From positions 1-53,574 of the forward strand of contig JALHMO010000023.1 in assembly GCA_022844015.1 (NCBI GenBank): a DNA stretch of 53,574 nucleotides. The letters are read 5' to 3'. The DNA is from Reyranella sp. GTDB lineage: Bacteria > Pseudomonadota > Alphaproteobacteria > Reyranellales > Reyranellaceae. The notes beneath the pieces were generated by a model. That model was not told where the DNA came from, did not search any database, and saw only the letters and a program-made list of their open reading frames with translations. Shown here piece by piece: positions 26,405-35,700 of the stretch (positions within the stretch are counted from its first letter, which is position 1; each line of letters opens with the position of its first letter). Made by a program: the position numbers and the translations under genes.

Positions 26405-27886
26405 TCAGAACCGCGGGATGTCGGGGAACGGCAGCTTGTTTTGATGCACGACCAGCTGGCCAAGCTCGGCGCATCGCCTGAGCTTGGGGAATACCTTGCC
26501 CGGATTGAGCAGGTGGTCGGGATCGAAGGCGCACTTCACGCGCATCTGCTGGTCGAGATCGATCTCGGTGAACTGCACGCCCATCAGGTCGCGTTTCTCG
26601 ATGCCCACGCCGTGCTCGCCGGTCAGCACGCCGCCCACCTTCACGCAGAGCCGCAGGATATCTGCGCCAAACTGCTCGGCGCGATGCAGCTCGCCGGGAT
26701 CATTGGCGTCGAACAGGATCAGCGGATGCAGGTTGCCATCGCCGGCATGGAAGACGTTGACCACGCGCAGGCCGTACGTCTTCGACATCTGCCGCATCTC
26801 GGCCAGCACCTCGACCAGCCGGCCGCGCGGCACCGAGCCGTCGAGGCACATGTAGTCGGGCGAGATCTGGCCGACTGCCGGGAACGCCGCCTTGCGCCCG
26901 GCCCAGAACAGCACGCGCTCCTGCTCGTCGTGACTGACCCGCACCGTGGTGGCGCCGCGGCCGCGCGCGATCTCGGAGACGCGCTCGACCAGGTAGTCGA
27001 CCTCGATCGGCGGGCCGTCGAGCTCGACGATCAGTAGCCCTTCGGCGTCCATCGGATAGCCGGCACCGACATAGGCCTCGGCGCACTTCACCGCGTCGCG
27101 ATCCATCATCTCCATGCCGCCGGGAATGATGCCGGAGGCGATCACAGCCGCGACGCAGTCGGCCGCCCCCGCTTCGGTCGGGAAGCCGAGCAGCACGGCG
27201 CGCGCCGTCGAGGGCTTGCGTAGCAGGCGCACCGTCACCTCCGTAACGACCCCCAGCAGCCCTTCGGAGCCTGTCATCAGGCCCATCAGGTCGTAGCCGC
27301 CGGAATCGAGATGCTTGCCGCCCAGGCGCACCACCTCGCCGTTCATCAGCACCAGCTCGAGGCCCAGCAGGTTGTTTGTCGTGAGGCCGTACTTCAGGCA
27401 GTGCACGCCGCCGGAGTTCTCGGCGACGTTGCCGCCGATCGAGCAGGCGATCTGCGAGCTGGGGTCGGGCGCGTAGTAGAAGCCCTCGTGCTCGACCGCC
27501 TTGGTGATGCCGAGGTTGGTGACGCCGGGCTGCACGCGGGCGCAGCGGTTGGCATAGTCGATCTCGACCATGCGGTTGAACTTGCCCATGGCGAGCAGGA
27601 TGGCGTCGCCGACCGGCATCGACCCGCCGGACAGCGATGTGCCGCCGCCGCGCGGCACGACCTTGACCTTGGTGTCCTGGCAGTAGCGCAGGATCGCCGA
27701 GACCTGGGCCACCGTCTCCGGCAGGACGACGACGAGCGGCATCTGGCGGTAGGCCGACAGGGCATCGCACTCGTAGGGGCGCATGCCGTCCTGGTCGTCG
27801 ACGACCCCCTCGCCCGGTACGATGGCGCGCAGCGCAGCCACGATCTCGGACCGGCGGGCGAGGATGGCGGGATCGAGCGGCGGCAT
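26405..27886 (-). CDS. glcD: Glycolate oxidase FAD-linked subunit
   Basis: The predicted 493-residue protein is a D-lactate/glycolate dehydrogenase of the vanillyl-alcohol-oxidase flavoprotein class. The PCMH FAD domain shows VVPRGGGTSLSGGSMP near residue 75 and SQIACSIGGNVAENSGGVHCLKYG near residue 140, with the C-terminal substrate domain ending in CVKVGGVLTGEHGVGIEKRD near residue 430. I place the start at ATG 27886 because GAGG lies 7 nt upstream; ATG 27892 and 27910 are alternatives, the first with the ribosome site too close. It begins just 25 nt after the rpmJ terminator T-run, so its promoter must overlap that terminator or transcription must read through it. Confidence 0.95.
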   Translation of the reverse strand: MPPLDPAILARRSEIVAALRAIVPGEGVVDDQDGMRPYECDALSAYRQMPLVVVLPETVAQVSAILRYCQDTKVKVVPRGGGTSLSGGSMPVGDAILLAMGKFNRMVEIDYANRCARVQPGVTNLGITKAVEHEGFYYAPDPSSQIACSIGGNVAENSGGVHCLKYGLTTNNLLGLELVLMNGEVVRLGGKHLDSGGYDLMGLMTGSEGLLGVVTEVTVRLLRKPSTARAVLLGFPTEAGAADCVAAVIASGIIPGGMEMMDRDAVKCAEAYVGAGYPMDAEGLLIVELDGPPIEVDYLVERVSEIARGRGATTVRVSHDEQERVLFWAGRKAAFPAVGQISPDYMCLDGSVPRGRLVEVLAEMRQMSKTYGLRVVNVFHAGDGNLHPLILFDANDPGELHRAEQFGADILRLCVKVGGVLTGEHGVGIEKRDLMGVQFTEIDLDQQMRVKCAFDPDHLLNPGKVFPKLRRCAELGQLVVHQNKLPFPDIPRF

Positions 27887-27910
27887 CTGCATGCCTCGCT
27901 CATACGCCAA

Positions 27911-27945
27911 ATAAAAAAGCGGCGGAAGCCGATGGCCTCCGCCGC
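27911..27945 (-). terminator. Intrinsic terminator of rpmJ
   Basis: On the minus strand a 12-bp stem (GCGGCGGAGGCC / GGCTTCCGCCGC, one G-T pair) with a 3-nt ATC loop is followed by TTTTTTATTT. It starts 25 nt after the rpmJ stop codon. This is the clearest intrinsic terminator in the window. Confidence 0.9.
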
Positions 27946-27970
27946 CCCGATGGCTGAAACCGGCCGGGCG

Positions 27971-28096
27971 TCAGCCCTGGCGGGCCTTGAAGCGCGGGTT
28001 GGTCTTGTTGATGACGTAGACGCGGCCCTTGCGACGGACAATGCGGCTGTCCTTGTGGCGCGCCTTCACGGACTTGAGGGAGTGACGGATCTTCAT
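27971..28096 (-). CDS. rpmJ: 50S ribosomal protein L36
   Basis: The 41-residue product begins [18 protein letters not shown] and includes [21 protein letters not shown] at its end. It matches the longer, cysteine-poor L36 (YkgO-like) that is the standard L36 in Alphaproteobacteria. L36 is a small basic protein of the large ribosomal subunit. The Cys/His zinc ribbon of the zinc-binding paralogue is absent. The start is ATG 28096; the upstream ribosome site is weak (GAGAAC). It has its own promoter (28153-28181), a leader hairpin (28111-28133) and a strong terminator downstream, so it is a single-gene transcription unit. Confidence 0.97.
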   Translation of the reverse strand: MKIRHSLKSVKARHKDSRIVRRKGRVYVINKTNPRFKARQG

Positions 28097-28110
28097 GGGT
28101 TGTTCTCGAC

Positions 28111-28133
28111 AAAAAGCCCCGGCAGAGCCGGGG
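28111..28133 (-). terminator. Terminator-like hairpin in the rpmJ leader (candidate attenuator)
   Basis: On the minus strand CCCCGGC-TCT-GCCGGGG forms a perfect 7-bp GC stem, followed by CTTTTTG. The T-run ends only 14 nt before the rpmJ ATG, downstream of the rpmJ promoter. The transcript must therefore pass through this terminator to express L36. It might instead terminate transcripts arriving from clpS. Confidence 0.7.
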
Positions 28134-28152
28134 GGAATTCCGAAGCGGGCGG

Positions 28153-28181
28153 AAAATAGGGACCGGACAGGCCAGCGTCAA
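28153..28181 (-). promoter_or_regulatory. Strong sigma-70-type promoter of rpmJ
   Basis: On the minus strand TTGACG (28181-28176) and TATTTT (28158-28153) are separated by exactly 17 nt. Initiation near 28146 would give a leader of about 50 nt containing the hairpin at 28111-28133. Confidence 0.65.
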
Positions 28182-28210
28182 CCCGAAATCCGGGCACCCG
28201 AAATCCGGGC
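28181..28210. repeat. Two perfect tandem 15-bp repeats upstream of the rpmJ promoter
   Basis: ACCCGAAATCCGGGC occurs twice in a row. Each unit contains the small inverted repeat CCCG-AAAT-CCGGG. It abuts the -35 element of rpmJ, where an activator or repressor site would lie, though slippage is an equally simple explanation. Confidence 0.6.
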
Positions 28211-28369
28211 AGGATTCGGCTCCTGGCGTGCGCGGCGGAGCGTTCGACAGATCAGCCTTCTCCGTCGCCGGCCGCCTGCACGAGCGACTCCGACCGCAGC
28301 CGCCGGGCCGGGCCTGCCCCCACCCCAAACTCGCCCGCCCATTGGCCTGCTGACCGGCCAGACCCGCCT

Positions 28370-28675
28370 CTACTCCTCGGGTTCGGTCGTGAACTCGAGC
28401 GGGTGGCCGGCCTGCCGGGCGAGGTTGATGCCCTCGGTCGCCTTGCTCTCGGCGATGTCACGCGTGTACGCCGCTACCACACAGGCGCCGCGCTGATGAG
28501 CAGTCATCATCACGCGATAAGCCTGATCCTCGCTCATGTGGAAGACAGCCATCAGGACCGCAATAACGAATTCACGCGGTGTGTAGTCGTCGTTTATCAG
28601 GATCACCTTGTACAGGCGCGGCTGTTCGATCTTCGGCTTGGCGATGGTATCGGGCTTGACGTCGATATCGTTCAT
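28370..28675 (-). CDS. clpS: ATP-dependent Clp protease adaptor ClpS
   Basis: The 101-residue protein is full length for ClpS, which binds N-degron substrates and hands them to ClpAP. The N-terminal extension (about 20 residues, polar) precedes the conserved core YKVILINDDYTPREFVIAVL, which contains the Asn-Asp pair that contacts the substrate alpha-amino group. MTAHQRGACVV-type sequence (key His-x-x-Gly) and a C-terminal EGINLARQAGHPLEF follow. GGAG is 8 nt before the ATG. clpA is not adjacent in the visible sequence. It lies upstream of rpmJ on the same strand with 273 nt between them. Confidence 0.97.
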   Translation of the reverse strand: MNDIDVKPDTIAKPKIEQPRLYKVILINDDYTPREFVIAVLMAVFHMSEDQAYRVMMTAHQRGACVVAAYTRDIAESKATEGINLARQAGHPLEFTTEPEE

Positions 28676-28907
28676 CGGCCGTCTCCTGCGTTCCGGTCAC
28701 CCGCTTATGCTATCCACCGACGATTGGCCGGTCCGCATCGCGTTGCAATGCCCTTCGCTGGACGGCCTGCACGCAGAGCCTGCCCCGGCCGACTCTCCCA
28801 ATTAGCCGGTTCGAGCGAGCCGGCAGACGCGGCACCGGCCATCAATTCCGCGTCCCTACCGGGTGAACGCCGGCCGGCAGGCCGGGTCGAGGCCAAGGTG
28901 CCAGTCC

Positions 28908-29504
28908 TCACCCGACGGGTACAGTCCGGGCAAGCGGCGGCAACTTCGAGACGCGGGCGTACCAGGCCTCGAGCTTGGGATGCCCAGGACGCCACGGCTC
29001 GTTGGCAAAACGGAAATCGAGATAGCCGAGCGCGCAGCCGATGGTTATCTCGCCGATCGTCGTCAGGTCCCCCAGCTTGTCAGCGTCCTTCTCGAGCTCG
29101 GCGAGCGCCCGCTTCACCTTGCCCTGCTGAAGCTCGATGTAGGCCTTGCGACCTTCGTCCTGCGGCAACGCGACCTCGCGCCGGCGCGGCTGGGTGGCAT
29201 CGAGAATGCCGTCGCCCAGAGCCTGCTGGCAGATTGCCTTCCAGCGCGCCGGCCCGGGCGCCGGAAACAGCCCGGGGGCGCTGCCCACGCTGTCGAGATA
29301 CTCGCAGATCACCGGGCTGTCGTAGAGTCGCATGCCGTCGTCGGTGACGAGGGTCGGCACCTTGGACAGCGGATTGAGCTCCAGCAGCGCCGGGTCGGTC
29401 GTGGGAACAGTCCAGCGCTCTATCTGGCCATCGATGCCACGCGCTATGGCGCAGGCGTTGACCTTGCGGACGTAAGGGCTGGCAGGCGAATGGGCGAGCT
29501 TCAT
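28908..29504 (-). CDS. Glutathione S-transferase family protein
   Basis: The 198-residue protein has the GST layout. An N-terminal thioredoxin-like domain carries the active-site segment SPASPYVRKV near residue 6, the cis-Pro motif NPLSKVPTLV near residue 44 and the glutathione-binding YDSPVICEYLD (Asp-Ser) near residue 61. An all-helical C-terminal domain follows to the end. A Ser, rather than Tyr or Cys, is the probable catalytic residue. It is encoded downstream of the giant protease on the same strand, 209 nt away, with no obvious connection. Substrate is unknown. Confidence 0.92.
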   Translation of the reverse strand: MKLAHSPASPYVRKVNACAIARGIDGQIERWTVPTTDPALLELNPLSKVPTLVTDDGMRLYDSPVICEYLDSVGSAPGLFPAPGPARWKAICQQALGDGILDATQPRRREVALPQDEGRKAYIELQQGKVKRALAELEKDADKLGDLTTIGEITIGCALGYLDFRFANEPWRPGHPKLEAWYARVSKLPPLARTVPVG

Positions 29505-29713
29505 CGGGATACCCTCGAGATTGCTGTGTGCGGCGCGCACGTTATCGCGCCTGCCTGGTGCAAGGCCATGAGTTTTCAACGCAAGGCCATCCCCGACGAT
29601 CCAGCGCGAACGCCGTCCGAGCCATCGCGCGATCGTCGTCGGTTCAGTGCCGGTCTCGGCGCCTCGACGCCCGCCCCATTTCGGGCGGCAGACCCAGCCG
29701 CGCCGAGTGCGCC

Positions 29714-32700
29714 CTAGCCCTGCGCATCGGCAAGCACGAGAAGCTGCGCCTGGGCGATCCCGATCAGGACCGTTCGTGGATCGGCAGTCACGCCTTGCAC
29801 CAGGGCGCCCGCCTCGGCCCCGTCGTCGGCGGCTGTCCAAAGTGTGCCGAGGCGCTGCTGCTCGCTGACGTACTCGAGGTTCACCGCGACCTTGCCCATC
29901 AGCGTCGTGATGTCCTGGCCAGCCGCCGAATTCTGAGCGCCGCCCATGATGTCGACCAGCACGGCCCCCACGAATTGGCCCGACTCCAGGGCCTGCCTGA
30001 CCTGGCCCGTCCAGTAGGCCAGCCCCGCCGCATCCGAGGAGCGATTGAACAGATTGTTGTAGATGCTGTCGATGAACGCGCCGATCTGGCCGTCGCTCGC
30101 GCCAACCGGATCGGCCAGGAAGGGATAGAGGTTCCTCGCCTCGGTGCTGACGCCGAAGGCGCTGGCGATGTTAGTGAACAATGCCGAGGGCCCCTGGACC
30201 GGCAGACCGATGTGGAACTGGTCGACCCAGAAGGCAAAGCCCCTCGCATCCGCGCCGCGCCCGAAGAATGCCGTGTACGTTGCCGCGATCTGCTGCTCGG
30301 CGCTCAGCCCAAGCAGATCGAGCGTGACCGATGCGCCGATCGAGACCGGCGTCAGATAGAACAGAACCTGCGCGACATCGCTGCCGTGGGCATTCATGGC
30401 GCGATAGGCGAAGCTGTCGATGCCGGCGAAACCCGGTGTCGGTGCATAGTCGAAGCTGCCATCCGATCCGAGCGCGACAACACCATGCATCGGCTGGCTC
30501 AGCACTATGGCGGTCGCCGTAGCCGCGCCCTCGTCGTTCGCCAGCACGCCGCTGCTGGCGGCGAGGTGGAACGACTGACCGCGCAACCCGACATACGCGT
30601 CATCGTGGGCGACGATGTCGTCGTTGCGGATCGTGCCGCCCGCCGTCGCTGTCGCAATGGAAAGGCCGGCCGAGGGAGCCGACAGGCTGACCACGAAGCC
30701 ATCGTTCGGCTCGACCGTCCGGTCACCCGCGACGTCGACCACGACAAGCTTGCTGGTCTCGCCGGGGCTGAAGGTGAGGCCGCCCGACGGCAGCGCACCG
30801 CTGGCGAAGTCCCCTGGAAAGGCGGGGTTTGCGCCGGCGCCGCTGACCGAATAGGCAACGGTGTGCGACGCGGAGACATCGCCCGACCGTGCGACTTGGA
30901 AGGTGAAGGCGGTCGATCCCGTGTCGCCTTCTGCCTGGTCCGCCGCCAGTCCTGCAATCGACACCGACGCATCGTCGTTCAGGATCGTGACCGAGGCCGA
31001 TGCTGTCGCGAGCGCCAGGCCGGACGACGGACTCGCCAGGGTCACGGTGAAGGACTCGTCCACCTCGACCTCGCTGTCGCCCGCGATCTCCAGGGAGACC
31101 GTCCAGCTCGTTTCGCCCGCGGCAAACGTCACCGCTCCCGAAGGCAGGACGCCACCGGCGAAGTCCGCAGCGCCCGCGGGATTTGCACCCGAGCCGCTCA
31201 CCACATAGGCCACGCTGTGCGACACCGACGTGTCGCCGGAGCGCAGCAGCGTGAAGATCGCCGACGTCGTCCCCGCATGGCCCTCCATCCGGCTCGCCGA
31301 CAACGCCGAGAGCGATACCGAGGCATCGTCGTTGCGGATCGTGCCCGACGCCGTCGGGATCTCGACCACCAGGCCGGTCGAGGGGCTCGACAAGATCACC
31401 GCGAATGTCTCGTCCGGCTCGACCAGGCTGTCGCTCGCGATGACGAGCGAGATCGTCTCGCTGGTCTCGCCCGCCTCGAAGCTCACGACGCCGGACGGCA
31501 GCACGCCGTCCATGAAGTTGGCGGCCGAAGCGGGGCTGGCACCCGTCCCGCTCACAGCATAAGCGACGCTGTGCGGTACCGAGATGTCGCCGGTCCGCGT
31601 CAGCGCGAAGGTGAAGGAGGTGGTACCCGAATCGCCCTCGGACCGGTCGGCCGCCAAGGCCGCGATCGCGACAGAGGCATCGTCATTGCGGATCATGCCT
31701 GTCGCCGTCGCCGTCGCGACGGTCAGGCCGGACGACGGATTCGACAGGGTCACGGCGAATGTCTCGTCCGGCTCGACGCTCATGTCATCGCTGACGCGAA
31801 CGACGATCGTCTTGCTGGTCTCGCCTGCCGCAAAAGTTTCCGTTCCGGATGGCAGAGTGCCGCCAAAGTCCGATGCATCGATCGCCGCTGCACCCGTCGC
31901 CGTCACAGACCAGTCGACCGATTGCGCGGCTACCCCGGGCTGTCCGAGGCTCACGACGAAGCTGAAGGACGTCGCGCCGGCATTGCCCTCGGCCTTGTCC
32001 GCCGACAGCGGGTGGATCGACATCGCCGACTTGTCGTCGTTCACGATCGTGCCCGTCGCCGTCGACGTCCCGATGACCAGCCCGGCCGACGCATTCGACA
32101 AGGTCATCACGAAGCCCTCGTCGCGCTCGACCGTGTGATCTCCTGCCGCCTCGACCACGATCGTCTTGCTGGTCTCGCGGGCAGCGAAGGTCGTGATCCC
32201 CGACGGCAATGTACCGCCCCCAAAGTCCTCGTTCGACGCGGGATCGTCGCCTGCCCCACTCACTGCATAGGAGACGCTGTGCGCCAGCGAGCTGTCACCC
32301 GTGAGAGTCAGGACGAACAGGTATTCTTCGCCAGCCGAATCACCTTCCGGTCCCTCCGCCGCCAATGCGGCAACCGATACTGAGGCGTCGTCGTTGCGAA
32401 TCGCTCCGACTGCCGCCGCAGTCCCGATCGCCAGGCCCGGCGATGGGCTGGACAAGCCTACCGTAAAAGCCTCGTCCGCCTCCACCACTGCATCACCCGA
32501 CACGTTCACGACGATCGTCTTGCTGATCTCGCCAGCGGCGAACGTCATCGTTTCCGACGGCAGGCTGCCGCCAATGAAGTCGCTCGCCACCGCCGGCGTC
32601 TCTCCCGATCCCGTGACCGCATAGGCCACGCTGCGCGCTCGCGTGCTGTCGCCGGTCAGCGTCAGCGCGAAGGTGAAAGTCGTCGTGCCTGAGCTCGCCT

Positions 32701-35700
32701 CGGGCAGGTCGGCCGACAGCGCCGCGATCGACACAGAGGCGTCGTCGTTGCGAATGGTGCCGATCGCCGTCGCCACGCCGACGGTCAGGCCCGAGGACGG
32801 CGCGGACAGGCTCACCGCGAAGGTCTCGTCGGCCTCGACGAGCATGTCGTCCGACACATTCACGGCGAGGACCCTGTCAGTCTCCCCGGCAGCGAAGGTC
32901 ACGCTTCCCGATGGCAACGCACCACCGGCAAAATCGTCAGCGGAGGCCGGATCGGCACCCGCCCCGATCACCGCATACGCGACGCTGTGCGACACCGACA
33001 CGTCGCCGCGTCGGGTCAGCACGAAGGTAGACGCCGCCCCCTCTGCATCGCCTTCCGAGGAGCTGGCCGACAAGGAGGCAATCGATACCGCGGCGTCGTC
33101 ATTTTGGATCGTGCTCACCGCCGTGGCTGTTTTCACCGACAGTCCCGCAGACGGGTTCGACAGGCTGAGCGCAAACGTCTCGTCAGGTTCCAGCGCGGTG
33201 TCGCCCGCGACGAGGACAGCAATCGTCCTGCTGATCTCGCCGACGAAATACGACACGGTCCCCATGGGCATCACGCCGTCCGCGAAGTCGGCGCCCGAGA
33301 CCGGATCGGCTCCGAGGCCGCTCACCGCGTAGTCGACGCTGTGCGTCACGCCGTTGTCGCCCGACCGGGTCAGCACGAAGGTGAAGATTGTCGCGCCAGT
33401 CTGGCCCTCCTCGTCCGCGGCCGACAGCGCTTCAACCGATACGGCGGCGTCGTCGTTGCGGATCGTCCCCACTGCCTCGCCCGTGGCGATGTCGAGGCCC
33501 GTCGACGGGGCGGACAGGCTCACCGCAAAAGTCCGGTCCGGCTCGACCGCCGTGTCGCCCGACACGCTCACGACGATCGTCTTGCTGGTCTCGCCGGCGG
33601 TGAACGTCACGACTCCCCTAGGCAGGACGCCGCCCAGGAAATCGCCGGCCGACGCCGGATCGCCTCCCGACCCGCTCACCGCATAAGCGACGCTGTGCGA
33701 CACCGTGCTGTCGCCCGACCGCGTCAGGGTGAACGCGAACGCCGTCGCTCCCGAGTTGCCTTCCGGCAAATCGCTGGATTCGGCTGCGATCGACACCACT
33801 GCATCGTCATTGCGGATCGTACCCGTTGCGCTGGCAACGCCGACAACCAGACCCGACGACGGACTCGACAGGGTAACCGCAAAGGTCTCGTCGGCCTCGA
33901 CCTGCGCATCACCGGAGACGTCGACCACGATCGTCCTGCTGGTCTCGCCGGGCGCGAAGGTCGCCGTACCGGACGCCGCGAACGCGCCGGAGAAGTCGCC
34001 CGCGCCCGCCGGATTGACCCCCGACCCGTTAACGGCGTAGGCGACGCTGCGTGAGACCGTCGAATCCCCGACAAGTGTCAGCAGAAACGTGAAGCCTGCG
34101 GACCCGGAGTTGCCCTCGCTCCCATCGGCGGCCAGAGAGGTGATCGACACCGAGGCATCATCGTTGAGAATCGTGCCTGCCGCGGTAGCGGTCCCGATGA
34201 CGAGGCCCGAGGACGGGCTCGACAGGCTGACGGCGAAGGCTTCGTCCGGCTCGACCTGAGTGTCGCCCGCCAAGGCGAGTGCGATGGTCTTGCTGGTCTC
34301 GCCCGCGGCGAAGCTGATCGCTCCGGACGGCAGGACGCCACCGGCGAAGTCCCCGGCCGTCGCCGGGCTGGCGCCCGAGCCGGTTACCGCATAGGCGACG
34401 CTGTGCGCGATCGAGCTGTCGCCGGTGCGCGTGATCGCGAACGTGGCGACAGCGTCGTCCGCGTTGCCTTCCAGCGGGCTCGCCGACAGAGCGGCGACCG
34501 ACACCGAGGCGTCCTCGTTGCGGATTGTCCCGCTCGCCGTCGCAGTCACGATGACGAGCCCCGACGACGGGTTCGACAGGCTCACCGCGAACGTCTCGTC
34601 GGCTTCGACCTGGGTGTCGCCTGTGACGCTCACTATGATCGTCTTGCTGGTCTCACCCACGGCAAAGGTCAGGGCGCCCGACGGCAGGACACCACCCAGG
34701 AAATCGGCAGCGGAAGCGGGATTGGTGCCGGCTTCGATCACGGCGTAGGCAACGCTTTGCGACGCCGTGCTATCGCCGGTCCGTGTCAGCATGAAAGTGA
34801 AGGCGGTCACCCCGGAGTTGCCCTCCGCCCGATCGGCCGCGGCAGCGGCGATCGAGACGACGGCGTCGTCATTGAGGATGATGCCGGTGGCTGACGCCGT
34901 TCCGATAGACAGGCCGGCCGACGGATTGGACAGGCTCACGATGAAGGCCTGGTCGGGCTCGATGTCGGAATCGCCGGAAACGCTGACCACCAGCGTTCGG
35001 CTGGCCTCGCCCGCCGCGAAGGTCACGTTGCCGGAAGGCAGTTGGGCACCCACGAAATCGGAGCCGGAAGCAGGATCGACGCCCGAGCCGGCCACGGCGT
35101 AGGCCACGGTTCGCGGCATCGATCTGTCGCCCGACAGGGTCAGCGCGAAGCTGAAGGGCGTGGTTCCCGAACTGCCTTCCGCGAGGCCCGCCGACAACGC
35201 CGAGATCGACACCGAGGCATCGTCATTGCGGATGGTGCCAAGTGCGCTTGCACTATCGACGATCAGGCCTGTGCTCGGGGCCGACAGGGCGACCGCGAAC
35301 GTCTCGTCAGGCTCGACGGCCGCGTCGCCCAGGACGTTGACGGCGAACTGCACGGAAAGCACGCCGGGCGCAAAAGTCAGGGTTCCCGAAGGCAAGACAC
35401 CATCCGCAAAGTCTGCCGACGAAGCGGCGTTGGAGCCCGATCCTGCGACCGTATAGGCCACACTGTGCGTCACGGAGCTGTCGCCCGACCGGGTAAGCCT
35501 GAAGGTGAAGGCCATCACGCCGGCGAGGCCCTCGGCCTGATCGGCCGACAATTCCTCGATCGACACCGCAGCGTCGTCGTTGCGGATGGTCCCCACCGCC
35601 GTCGCCGTACCGATCGCCAACCCCGTCGAGGGCGCCGACAAGGCCACGGTGAATGTCTCGTCCGCCTCCACCGACGTGTCGCCCATCACGGCCACCGTGA

